Shown here: positions 26,633 to 35,280 of the stretch, in pieces
How the letters are laid out: the number at the start of each line of letters is the position of its first letter
How positions within the stretch are numbered: position 1 is the first letter of the stretch
Assembly (NCBI RefSeq): GCF_024300825.1
Contig: NZ_CP101323.1
Location: forward strand, 2,170,001 to 2,234,000
Source: Natronomonas gomsonensis
Lineage (GTDB): Archaea; Halobacteriota; Halobacteria; Halobacteriales; Haloarculaceae
Length of the DNA: 64,000 nt
Direction of reading: 5' to 3'
The notes under the pieces: generated by a model
What the model saw: the letters and a program-made list of their open reading frames with translations, nothing else
Told to the model about the DNA's origin: nothing
Database searches by the model: none
Position numbers and translations under genes: made by a program

Positions 26633-26708
26633 CGAGGCTTCAAGCGAAGCGAGAAGCCTCGCGCTCCCCGCTCGGCATCCCCGAGGCGCTCACTTCGTTC
26701 GCGCCTCG
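26633..26708. repeat. GC-rich hairpin pair upstream of thrC
   Basis: Two inverted repeats lie in the thrC upstream gap: CGAGGCTTC/GAAGCCTCG (26633-26641 with 26653-26661) and CGAGGCGC/GCGCCTCG (26682-26689 with 26701-26708). The first stem and a 19-bp neighbour (26662-26680, 18 of 19 identical) recur upstream of pheA, so this is a dispersed repeat rather than chance structure. Confidence 0.7.
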
Positions 26709-26750
26709 CAACCCACCCCCTTTTTGCGACTCCACGACGCATTCCCGTCA

Positions 26751-28064
26751 ATGGCAGACCTCACGCTCCCGGCGAACCCCGAGGCGCCCGACGTGGCGAC
26801 CGACGGCGTCTGGCTCCACTGCATCGGATGCGGCCACGACCACGCCCCCTTCGACGACATCATCTACACCTGCGAGAAGTGTGGCAGCCTGCTGGAAGCC
26901 CGCTACGACAGTTACCCGACCTTCGACGACTTCGAGGGCCGCGGCGTCTGGCGCTACAACGCCGCCCTTCCTTTCGAGGAGGGCGTCACCCTGCCGGAAG
27001 GCGCGACGCCGCTGCACGAAGCGCCACGCCTCGAAGCCGACCTCGGCGTCCGCAACCTTCGGGTGAAACACGAGGGGATGAACCCCACCGGGTCGTTCAA
27101 GGACCGGGGGATGACCGTCGGCGTCCGCGTCGCACAGGAACTCGGCGTCGACCGACTGGCGTGTGCCTCCACCGGCAACACCTCGGCGGCGCTGGCGGCT
27201 TACGGCGCCCGCGCCGACCTCGAAACGCTCGTGCTTCTCCCCGCCGGCAAGGTCGCCGCCGGGAAAATCGCACAGGCGAGTCTCCACGGCGCCCGGATTC
27301 TGGAGGTCGACGGCAACTTCGATTCCTGTCTCGACATCGTCCAGGACCTCGCCGACCGCGGGGAGGCGTACCTGCTGAACTCGCTGAACCCGTTCCGACT
27401 GGAGGGCCAGAAGACCATCGGCCTCGAAATCCTCGAGGAGTTCCGCGACGACGAAGGGCGGTTCCCCGACCGCATCGTTCTGCCGGTCGGCAACGCGGGC
27501 AACACCGCCGCGCTGTACAAGTGCTTCCGCGAGTTGGTCGCTTCGGGGGACCTGGCACCCGGCGACGTGCCGAAACTCACCGGCGTTCAGGCGGAGGGCG
27601 CCGCCCCGATGGTCGAGGCCATCGAGTCGGGCGCCGAGGACACCGAACGCTGGGAGAACGTCGAGACCATCGCGACGGCCATCCGCATCGGCAACCCCGT
27701 CAACGCGCCGAAGGCGCTGCCGGGCATCCGCGAAACCGGTGGCACCGCCGTCGCCGTCTCCGACGAGGAGATTACGACCGCCCAGCGTGACCTCGCTGGC
27801 GAGGGCATCGGCGTCGAACCCGCCTCCGCGGCATCGGTCGCCGGCCTGCGGAAACTGCGGGAGTCCGGCGATGTCGGGTCGGGCGAGGACGTGGTGTGTC
27901 TGACGACCGGCCACCTGCTGAAAGACCCCGACGCCGCGGCGGCGGCGGGCAGCGACCCCGAACCCGTCCCGAACAGCACGGACGCGGTGCTCGCACATCT
28001 CGCCGGCGAGCGGACGGGAGAGGGCGGGCGCGGACTGCTCGGCCGACTTCGCGGCCTGTTCTAG
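26751..28064 (+). CDS. thrC: Threonine synthase
   Basis: The 437-residue PLP enzyme converts O-phosphohomoserine to threonine. An N-terminal zinc-ribbon-like region has Cys24, Cys27, Cys41 and Cys44. The PLP lysine is Lys117 in NPTGSFKDRGMTVG. Further family motifs are CASTGNTSAALAAYGAR, LNPFRLEGQKTIGLEI and PVGNAGNTAAL. The start ATG at 26751 (MADLTLPANP) is chosen over the open extension to 26517, which would cross the hairpin region and the previous gene. Its stop codon overlaps that of the convergent hydrolase gene by the four bases CTAG. Confidence 0.95.
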   Translation: MADLTLPANPEAPDVATDGVWLHCIGCGHDHAPFDDIIYTCEKCGSLLEARYDSYPTFDDFEGRGVWRYNAALPFEEGVTLPEGATPLHEAPRLEADLGVRNLRVKHEGMNPTGSFKDRGMTVGVRVAQELGVDRLACASTGNTSAALAAYGARADLETLVLLPAGKVAAGKIAQASLHGARILEVDGNFDSCLDIVQDLADRGEAYLLNSLNPFRLEGQKTIGLEILEEFRDDEGRFPDRIVLPVGNAGNTAALYKCFRELVASGDLAPGDVPKLTGVQAEGAAPMVEAIESGAEDTERWENVETIATAIRIGNPVNAPKALPGIRETGGTAVAVSDEEITTAQRDLAGEGIGVEPASAASVAGLRKLRESGDVGSGEDVVCLTTGHLLKDPDAAAAAGSDPEPVPNSTDAVLAHLAGERTGEGGRGLLGRLRGLF

Positions 28065-30397
28065 GCAGTCGCGGCTTTCTTTTCGGCCTCGTCGTCGAGA
28101 ACCAGCGTCTCGGTCGATTCGCCCGCCGAGACCTCGATGTCGTGGGTGTCGAACGGCGTCGCGAGCGTCAGCGTCGCCTCGCTGTCGCTGTCGATGCGGA
28201 GCGTGAGTTCGGTGTCGGTGTCGAGACCCGCTTCCTCGACCCACAGCGTGGCCTCGGCGACGCCCTCCAGCGTGACTTCGAGGGCGTTTTCGGGGCCGCG
28301 TCGTTGGTCAATGTCGGGCTGTTCCCACTGGAGACCGCGGCTGAGGTGGCGCTGGGGCGTCTGCCCGACGCGCCGGAACCGCCGGAGATTGGGGTCGCCG
28401 TAGCCGTCGGCCAACGAGAGCGCGTCGACGAGACCGGCGTCCTCGCCGTCCTGCGTGACGATATCCGAAACCCAGTAGGCGCCGTCGTGGACGAGTCCGA
28501 CCTCGGGGTGGTCGAGTTCCGGCACCTGTCGGTAGGTGACCCGCCGGGGATTGCGGATGACCTTCCCGCGGGCGATGAACTCCGGCGCCCGGTCCCACTG
28601 GTCGCGGATGCCGAGGGAGAGATGCGTCGCGACCGGGAACACGTCGAACTGATAGCGGTAGCCGTGGCGCCGGAGTTTGCGGGCGTAGTTTTCCGGCGAG
28701 AGGACCGGAACGAGCGGGTCGCCGACGGTGTTCCAGATGAGCATCGGGACGTGCCGGAGGTTGTCGGTGATTTCGAGGGCGCTCTCTGGGTCTTGAGCGA
28801 AGACGTTGAGTACGTCGCCGCCGCCCTCGCCGCCGAAGAGGTCGTTCGTGAGTTTCGACGGCGCCTTCAGCAGGCCGCCGGTGAGACCCTCGATGGGGTC
28901 TTCGCTGGGCGGCCCGACGACGGAGAAGCCGCGGCCGAATAGGTCCGGACACTGCGCGGCGAGCATGCAGGTCCCGAACCCACCCATCGAGTATCCCGAG
29001 ATGGTGACGCGACTGCGGTCGATGTCGACGCGGGTTTCGAGGTCGCGCCACGCCTCGAAGATGTCGAGTTCCGCCTCGCGTTTGTACCAGCGGCCGGGAC
29101 CGCGGGCCTGCGGCATCAACACGACGGCGCCTTGGGCCTCCGCCAACTGCTTGACGAGGTTCGGCATGTACACCGCATACTGTGTGTAGGCACCGCCCAG
29201 CGAGTGCAACAGCAACACCATCGGCGCCGGCTCTTCGAGGTTCTCGGGGACGTACACGTTGTAGGGCTGGATGCGACCCTCCAGTACGTCGTGGTCGGGG
29301 TCGACGCCCTCACCGAGGTAGTACCGCGAGGGGTACAGAAGCGAGTGAAAGCCGGCCTCGAACGACGCGTCGTCGGTCGTCCCCTCGCGGAGCCGCTCGA
29401 AGTCGATGTCGGCGTGGAACTGCGAGATGTCGCGGTCGGCGAGTGCCAGCGATTGGGCGTGTTCACGCCAGTTCCCTTCCCCGAGAACGCGCGCCGAGCG
29501 GTCCCAGACGAGGTCCAGGAGGTTGTGTCCGATGCCGGTCACGTCGAGTGCGTCGAAGAGGCCGCGACCGATATCGAGCGGGCCGACGTGTCGGTCGTAC
29601 GGTTCCTCGAATCGGAAGCCGACGTTGAACACCGGCGGTACGTCTTGGGAGTTGCTCTTCAGGCCGCCGGGCGTATCCTCGTCCGGACTGACCGCGACTT
29701 GTCTGAATCCGCCCTCCTCGGCGTTCCAGAGACCGGTGACACAGTAGTGTCGCCACGTCTCGTCTTCGGGGTCCAGCGGTACCTCCACCTCGATTTGGTT
29801 TCGGCGCACGTCGACGGTGACGCGGTCGTCTTCGAGCGGGTCGCCGTCGAGTTCGGCGCCCGTTCCCCAGACGACGAGTCGGTGGTCGACCGACGCCCCC
29901 AACTCACCGAGTCCGTACCCCCAGTCGGTTCGACCGTCGCTGCCCCCTGTATCGATGCCAATGGCGACGGCCGCCGCATCCGGCTCCAGCATCGTGTTCA
30001 GCGTGATGCGGTAGGTGACGCCATCCGCCGTCGGCCGTGCCCGAAACTCCAGTAAGTCCGCGCCGTTGTAGCTGTAGCGTTCGCCGTCGTTTGGGTAGTG
30101 GAAGTCCCCGGTCGGCTGTGAGAGAATGCCGCCGAGCGAGTCGGCGTTCGCCGGCGACCCAGCGGTGAAGTGGCGCGTGTCGGCGCCGTGGTCGTCGTAG
30201 ACGTAGTCCTGATACAGGTACTCACCGTCGCGGTAGGCGTCGTGACCGGAGACGAGAAGCGGGTCGGCGTCCCACCCCTCGCCGTTCTCCAACTGCGGCG
30301 GCGTGGGGTTGGTGCCGTACAGGGCGTCGGGACCGGGCCGAGGCGGAGAGGAGGGAGACCCCTCGGTACGGTCGCCATCACGGCGTTCCTGAGACAT
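28061..30397 (-). CDS. Large alpha/beta hydrolase with N-terminal beta domain (copy 1)
   Basis: The 778-residue protein has three parts. An N-terminal beta-rich domain (about residues 35-250: LVSGHDAYRDGEYLYQDYV, DGVTYRITLNTMLEPDAAA) resembles the carbohydrate-enzyme module known from the glucodextranase C-terminus. A central serine alpha/beta hydrolase domain has oxyanion strand VLLLHSLGG, nucleophile elbow GYSMGGFG near residue 467, acid in GDPLVP and His in VATHLS. A C-terminal beta segment follows (VTLEGVAEATLWVEEA). No signal peptide is visible, so it is probably cytoplasmic unless exported by an unknown route. It is a tandem paralogue of the next gene upstream. Activity (esterase, peptidase or depolymerase) is not determinable. 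Confidence 0.8.
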   Translation of the reverse strand: MSQERRDGDRTEGSPSSPPRPGPDALYGTNPTPPQLENGEGWDADPLLVSGHDAYRDGEYLYQDYVYDDHGADTRHFTAGSPANADSLGGILSQPTGDFHYPNDGERYSYNGADLLEFRARPTADGVTYRITLNTMLEPDAAAVAIGIDTGGSDGRTDWGYGLGELGASVDHRLVVWGTGAELDGDPLEDDRVTVDVRRNQIEVEVPLDPEDETWRHYCVTGLWNAEEGGFRQVAVSPDEDTPGGLKSNSQDVPPVFNVGFRFEEPYDRHVGPLDIGRGLFDALDVTGIGHNLLDLVWDRSARVLGEGNWREHAQSLALADRDISQFHADIDFERLREGTTDDASFEAGFHSLLYPSRYYLGEGVDPDHDVLEGRIQPYNVYVPENLEEPAPMVLLLHSLGGAYTQYAVYMPNLVKQLAEAQGAVVLMPQARGPGRWYKREAELDIFEAWRDLETRVDIDRSRVTISGYSMGGFGTCMLAAQCPDLFGRGFSVVGPPSEDPIEGLTGGLLKAPSKLTNDLFGGEGGGDVLNVFAQDPESALEITDNLRHVPMLIWNTVGDPLVPVLSPENYARKLRRHGYRYQFDVFPVATHLSLGIRDQWDRAPEFIARGKVIRNPRRVTYRQVPELDHPEVGLVHDGAYWVSDIVTQDGEDAGLVDALSLADGYGDPNLRRFRRVGQTPQRHLSRGLQWEQPDIDQRRGPENALEVTLEGVAEATLWVEEAGLDTDTELTLRIDSDSEATLTLATPFDTHDIEVSAGESTETLVLDDEAEKKAATA

Positions 30398-30508
30398 ATC
30401 CCGTCCCTTCGACGGCGATGGGGAAATGTGTTAGCCCTATTAGCACTTGCTGATTTAAGTGAATCGCCGGGAGTCAGCACCCCGGTAGAGCGCCGAGGAG
30501 ACCGTCGT

Positions 30509-32953
30509 TCAGGCGAGTGGGTCAACCTCGACTGTCGACGTGCCGGCCTCGATTTCGACGTCGTGGGCGCCGAAGGACCCCCGGAGCGTCAGCGTCGCAT
30601 CGACATCGGAATCGACCTCGACGGTGAGTTCGGTTTCGGGGTCCAACCCCGCGGCTTCGACCCACAACGTCACCGATTCGACGCCTTCGAGCGTGACTTC
30701 GAGCGTGTTCTCGGGGCCACGAACGTCCACCGGGTCCGCCCACTCGATTCCGGTGGCGGTGTACGGCATCGGTTTCGTTCCCGAAGACGTGAACCGCTCG
30801 GGGGTCGGGTCGCCGTAGCCGTCGGCAAGGGAGATGGCGTCGACGAGGCCGCTACCGTGGCCTTCCCGAACGTCGATGTCGGTGACCCAGTAGGCGCTGT
30901 CGTGGACGATACCGAGTTCGGGGTAGTCGAACTCGGGGACGCGCCGGTAGGTGACTCGTGAGGGGTGTTTCGGTACCTCGGTGGGCGAGAGATACGACGG
31001 CCCGCGGTCCCAACTGTCCTGAATCGCGAGCGCGAAGTGGTCGACGCTCGGGAACACGTCGATTTGGTGGCGGTAGCCGTGTTCACGGAGTTCCCGCGCG
31101 TAGTTGGTCGGCCCGAGGAGTGGGACGAGCGGGTCGGTGCCGCCGTGCCACAAAAGCATCGGGACGTGTCTGAGGTTCTCAGTGAGTCGGAGCGCGTTCT
31201 CCGGTTTCTCGGTGAAAATCGAGAACAGTTCGCCGCCGTCCTCGCCGCCGAACAGGCCGTTCATCAGCAGCGACGGCGTCGCAATCATGTTGTTCGTCGG
31301 CGCTTGCAGCGGGTCCTCGGCCGGCGGGCCGACGACGCCGAAACAGCGACCGAAGGTGTCGGGGTTCTTCGTCGCCATGATGATGGCGCCGAACCCGCCC
31401 ATCGAGTAGCCCGTCACGGAGACGCGCTCGCGGTCGATGTCGAAGCGGGTTTCGAGGTTCCGCCACGCCTCGAAGACATCGAGTTCGGCCTTCTTCTTGT
31501 ACCAGATACCGGGGCCACGCGTCTGCGGCATGAACACGATGCCGCCGGTCTCCTCGGCGAGGTTTTCGACCAGCGTCGGCATGTACGCCGGATACTGGGT
31601 GTAGCAGTTGCCGAGCGAATGCAGCATCGTCACCATCGGCGCCGGTTCCTCGAGGTCCTCGGGCACGTAGACGCCGTACGGCTGGATGCGGCCCTCCAGG
31701 ACGTTGGCGTAGGGGTCGACCCCTTCGCCGAACTCGTGGGCGGAGGGGTACAGGTAGGTGATGAACCCCGAGTCGGGAACCCGGCGGTCGGTCTCCTCGG
31801 CGCGAAGCGTCTCGAAGTCGATGTCGGCGTGGTACTGTGAGATGTCGCGGGCGGCCAGCGCGGTCGCCTGCCCGTGTTCCCGCCAGTTGCCGATGCCGAT
31901 GGAGCGTGGGACCGCCTCCGCCTCGCTGAACGGCGACAGGCGATTGGCGACGCCGACCAACTCAGAGACGCTGAGCGGGTCCTCCAGCGGATTGAACAGT
32001 CCAAGCGGGTCCTCGATGTCGAACAGTTTCGGGGCGTCCCCGAGCAATCCGAGCAACTGCAACGGTTCGTCGAGTCGCTGGAGTACCTCCATCGGCGCGT
32101 TGGCGACGACCATCGCCAACCGTGGAAGGAGTTCCTCGATGTCGATGTTCCGTCGGAGGGGTTCCTCGAACCGGAAACCGACGTTGAAGACAGGTGGGAC
32201 ATCCATGCCGCGCTTGCCGCCGCCCGGTACCTCGCGGTCGGCGTCGACCGAAACCTCCTGAAACCGGCCGTCCTCGGCGTTCCAGAGACCAGTGACACAG
32301 TAGTGTCGCCACGTCTCGTCTTCGGGGTCCAGCGGTACCTCCACCTCGATTTGATTTCGGCGCACGTCGACGGTGACGTGGTCGTCTTCGAGCGGGTTGC
32401 CGTCGAGTTCGGCGCCCGTTCCCCAGACGACGAGTCGGTGGTCGACCGACGCCCCCAACTCACCGAGTCCGTACCCCCAGTCGGTTCGACCGTCATCAGC
32501 CTCACCGGCACTCGTATCGATGCCGATTGCGATGGCCGCCGCATCCGGCTCCAGCATCGTGTTCAGCGTGATGCGGTAGGCGACGCCCTCCGCCGTCGGC
32601 CGCGCTCGGAGTTCGAGTAGGTCCGCGCCGTTGAACGCGTAGGTGTCGGGAGCCGTCGGATATCGGAGGTCACCGGTGGGGCGACAGTAGAACCCACCGA
32701 GCGTCTCGCCACCGGGCGGTTGCTCCAGCACCGACCGCGTGTCGGCGCCGTGGTCGTCGTAGACGTAGTCCTGATACAGGTACTCTCCCTCGACGTAGGC
32801 CTCGCAACCGGAGACGAGAAGCGGGTCGGCCGCCCACCCCTCGCCGTTCTCCAACTGCGGCGGCGTAGGTTGGTCGGCGTGGAGCGCCGGCGGGCCGATG
32901 TCGGGTACCCCCGGCGACTCCGAGCCACCGCCGTCGGCCGTCTCATCTGACAT
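30509..32953 (-). CDS. Large alpha/beta hydrolase with N-terminal beta domain (copy 2)
   Basis: The 814-residue paralogue of the neighbouring gene has the same three-part layout: beta domain with GCEAYVEGEYLYQDYVYDD, hydrolase core with TMLHSLGN, nucleophile elbow GYSMGGFG near residue 514, acid in GTDPLVP and His in SVDHFA, and a C-terminal beta segment. It is 36 residues longer, mainly through an extra helical insertion around residues 285-340 (PLQLLGLLGDAPKLFD). The two start codons are 2556 bp apart. One 224-bp tract in the beta-domain region is nearly identical between copies. No signal peptide is present. The 111-bp gap between the two genes holds no obvious terminator. Confidence 0.8.
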   Translation of the reverse strand: MSDETADGGGSESPGVPDIGPPALHADQPTPPQLENGEGWAADPLLVSGCEAYVEGEYLYQDYVYDDHGADTRSVLEQPPGGETLGGFYCRPTGDLRYPTAPDTYAFNGADLLELRARPTAEGVAYRITLNTMLEPDAAAIAIGIDTSAGEADDGRTDWGYGLGELGASVDHRLVVWGTGAELDGNPLEDDHVTVDVRRNQIEVEVPLDPEDETWRHYCVTGLWNAEDGRFQEVSVDADREVPGGGKRGMDVPPVFNVGFRFEEPLRRNIDIEELLPRLAMVVANAPMEVLQRLDEPLQLLGLLGDAPKLFDIEDPLGLFNPLEDPLSVSELVGVANRLSPFSEAEAVPRSIGIGNWREHGQATALAARDISQYHADIDFETLRAEETDRRVPDSGFITYLYPSAHEFGEGVDPYANVLEGRIQPYGVYVPEDLEEPAPMVTMLHSLGNCYTQYPAYMPTLVENLAEETGGIVFMPQTRGPGIWYKKKAELDVFEAWRNLETRFDIDRERVSVTGYSMGGFGAIIMATKNPDTFGRCFGVVGPPAEDPLQAPTNNMIATPSLLMNGLFGGEDGGELFSIFTEKPENALRLTENLRHVPMLLWHGGTDPLVPLLGPTNYARELREHGYRHQIDVFPSVDHFALAIQDSWDRGPSYLSPTEVPKHPSRVTYRRVPEFDYPELGIVHDSAYWVTDIDVREGHGSGLVDAISLADGYGDPTPERFTSSGTKPMPYTATGIEWADPVDVRGPENTLEVTLEGVESVTLWVEAAGLDPETELTVEVDSDVDATLTLRGSFGAHDVEIEAGTSTVEVDPLA

Positions 32954-33156
32954 ATCGGAGAGTGACGTTCAGGGGCGAAAGGCGTTCCCCCGGTAATCAG
33001 CACCCCTTTTTAACTGCAGGTAGAGGCGCTGTAACACCCGTGTTCCCGAGTCTCAAGGTTTATCGGAGGAGCGGAACGGAACGCTTACGGCCCACACGGG
33101 GCGTTTGTGACGCCCGTCTGACGTAGGTTTTTGGTAGTGCGTGACACACGTTCGCT

Positions 33157-33423
33157 ATGGCATCCGCCTCATCCGAACCGCTCCCGACGGTCGGGACGGA
33201 CCACGAGCGAGTGACGGAACTCGAAGCGAAACTGCGGCGCAGCGAACGGCGACGAGAGGCCACCGAGGAGTGGGCCGAGTTCCTCGAAGCAGAACTCGAA
33301 GCGCGCGACAAGCGACTCGAGGAGGTCATCGAGCGCTACGAGCGGCTGTTAGAGGAGGCGAAGGCGGAAACCGAACACGAAACCGACGAAGGATTGTGGG
33401 CGAAACTGACCGGCTGGCTTTGA
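33157..33423 (+). CDS. Short coiled-coil haloarchaeal protein
   Basis: The 88-residue protein has a continuous charged coiled coil (about residues 18-75; RVTELEAKLRRSERRREAT, FLEAELEARDKRLEEVIERY) and a short hydrophobic tail LWAKLTGWL that could dock to membrane or protein. Function is unknown. It lies between the hydrolase pair and serA, facing serA. The upstream gap 32954-33156 contains only weak inverted repeats. Confidence 0.65.
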   Translation: MASASSEPLPTVGTDHERVTELEAKLRRSERRREATEEWAEFLEAELEARDKRLEEVIERYERLLEEAKAETEHETDEGLWAKLTGWL

Positions 33424-33459
33424 ATCAACGCGGCTGGGAACCGCCTTCTGTCCGTCCGA

Positions 33460-35040
33460 TTAGCCGTTCAGGCTGATGTACTTCGTCTCGATGATGCGCT
33501 CGTCGGATTCGAGCTTTTCACGGGCTTCGTCGGGCACCTCTTGGTCGACGTTGTAGACGGTGAGTGCCTCGCCACCGTGGACTTCGCGGGCGTTGAACAT
33601 CCCCGCGATGTTGACGCCGAACTCACCCATCACCGAGCCGATGTGGCCGATGACGCCGGGTTCGTCGGTGTTGCGTGCGACCATCATCTTCCCGCCGGGG
33701 ATGGCGTCGACGCGGTAGCCGTCGACGCGGACGATACGCGGGTCGTCGCCGGCGAACAGCGTCCCGCAGACGGCGATTTCGGTTTCGCCGTCGCTGACGG
33801 TGACCGTCACGAGGCTCTGGAAGTCCTCGGCCTGCCGACGTTTGCTCTCGGTCACGTCGATGCCACGCTCTTCGGCGATGCGCGGGGCGTTGACGGCGTT
33901 GACCTGCCACTCCAGCGGCTTGAACACGCCCTTCAGCGCGGAGGCGGTGACGATTTCGATGTCCTCCTCGGCGATGTCACCCTCGTAGTTGACCTCGACA
34001 CTCTCGACGCGACTGTCGAGCAGTTGGACCGCGATTTTGCCAGCGGTCTCGGCGAGGTGGATGTACGGTTCGACCCGCGGGAAGGCGGATTCGTCCATCG
34101 ACGGCGCGTTCAGTGCGTTCATTACCGGCTCCTCGTTGAACGCGGCGACGACCTGTTCGGCGGTGGAGACGGCGACGTTCTCCTGGGCGGCCTCCGTCGA
34201 GGCGCCGAGGTGCGGCGTGACGATGACGTCCTCGACGTCGAGCAGCGGGCTGTCCTCCGGCAGGGGCTCTTCGGCGAAGACGTCCAGTGCCGCACCGGCG
34301 AGAATGCCGTCTTCGACGGCGTCTGCGAGAGCGGCCTCGTCGATGATGCCGCCGCGGGCGCAGTTGACGACGTAGCCGCCCTCCATCTGGGCGAGTTCGG
34401 CTTCACCAATCATGTCCTCGGTCTCCGGCGTCAGCGGCGTGTGGATGGTGAGCACGTCGGCGGTGTCGAGCACCTCGTCGAGTTCCGCGAGTTCGGCGCC
34501 CAACTGCTCGGCGCGTTCCTCGGAGATGTAGGGGTCGAACGCGACGAGGTCCATCCCCAGCGAGTCGAGTTTCTTCGCGACTTCCTGGCCGACCCGGCCC
34601 AACCCGACGATACCGAGGGTCTTGCCGTTGAGTTCGGTCCCGAGGAAGGCGCCTTTCGCCCACTCGCCGTCCTTCAGGCGGACGTGGGCCTGCGGAATCG
34701 ACCGCGCCGTGGCGAACGTCATCGCGACGGTGTGTTCGGCGGCCGCCCGGACGTTGCCCTCCGGGGCGTTGGCGACGATGACGCCGTGGTCGGTCGCGGC
34801 GTCGATGTCGATGTTGTCGACGCCGATGCCGGCCCGACCGACGATGACGAGGTCGGGTGCGGCCTCCAGCACCTCGCGGGTGACCTCCGTCCCCGAACGG
34901 ACGATGAGTGCGTTGGCGTCGGCGACCGCCTCGAGCAGTTCCTCACCCTCCGATTCGTAGTCCGTGACGACCTCGTGGCCGGCGTCGCGTATCACGTCGA
35001 GACCGGCGTCAGCGATGGGGTCCGTAACGAGTACCTTCAT
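33460..35040 (-). CDS. serA: D-3-phosphoglycerate dehydrogenase
   Basis: The 526-residue NAD-dependent enzyme makes phosphohydroxypyruvate, the first step of serine synthesis. Visible features are GRAGIGVDNIDIDAATDHG, the nucleotide-binding GIVGLGRVGQEVAKKL, catalytic Arg in NCARGGIIDE and catalytic His in TPHLGAST. An intervening allosteric domain (about residues 310-445) and a C-terminal ACT domain (VARNTDEPGVIGHIGSVMG) follow, as in long SerA forms. The start at 35040 is the family N-terminus (MKVLVTDPIADAG). SerB lies 2.9 kb away on the other strand, so the serine genes cluster without forming an operon. Confidence 0.96.
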   Translation of the reverse strand: MKVLVTDPIADAGLDVIRDAGHEVVTDYESEGEELLEAVADANALIVRSGTEVTREVLEAAPDLVIVGRAGIGVDNIDIDAATDHGVIVANAPEGNVRAAAEHTVAMTFATARSIPQAHVRLKDGEWAKGAFLGTELNGKTLGIVGLGRVGQEVAKKLDSLGMDLVAFDPYISEERAEQLGAELAELDEVLDTADVLTIHTPLTPETEDMIGEAELAQMEGGYVVNCARGGIIDEAALADAVEDGILAGAALDVFAEEPLPEDSPLLDVEDVIVTPHLGASTEAAQENVAVSTAEQVVAAFNEEPVMNALNAPSMDESAFPRVEPYIHLAETAGKIAVQLLDSRVESVEVNYEGDIAEEDIEIVTASALKGVFKPLEWQVNAVNAPRIAEERGIDVTESKRRQAEDFQSLVTVTVSDGETEIAVCGTLFAGDDPRIVRVDGYRVDAIPGGKMMVARNTDEPGVIGHIGSVMGEFGVNIAGMFNAREVHGGEALTVYNVDQEVPDEAREKLESDERIIETKYISLNG

Positions 35041-35280
35041 GGGCGTACGGTCCCGGCCGTGAGGGATAACGCTTTCTTCATCGCCGCGTGCTGCCGGGGT
35101 CGAAACCCCGTTTGTATGCACAAATGTGGATATATCCAGACACGCAATCCAGTGAATGGACAACTTGGTGCTGTCGACTGGCGGCGATAATCAACGACCG
35201 TCAACGACCGGCGATGGGTATTTATCAGCTCCGCTGTCACGTCGGGTGAATCGTGTCCCCGCTGTCGCCCCCGTGCCCGC

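Noticed and set aside
26748-28244. A 498-codon minus-strand frame opposite thrC
   Set aside because: thrC has all catalytic motifs; the antisense frame is low-complexity and Arg/Gly/Val-rich, like a shadow.
30471-33006. Shared short string CAGCACCCC upstream of both hydrolase genes as an operator
   Set aside because: The two copies are at different distances from the start codons and the match is only about ten bases, so it may be chance.
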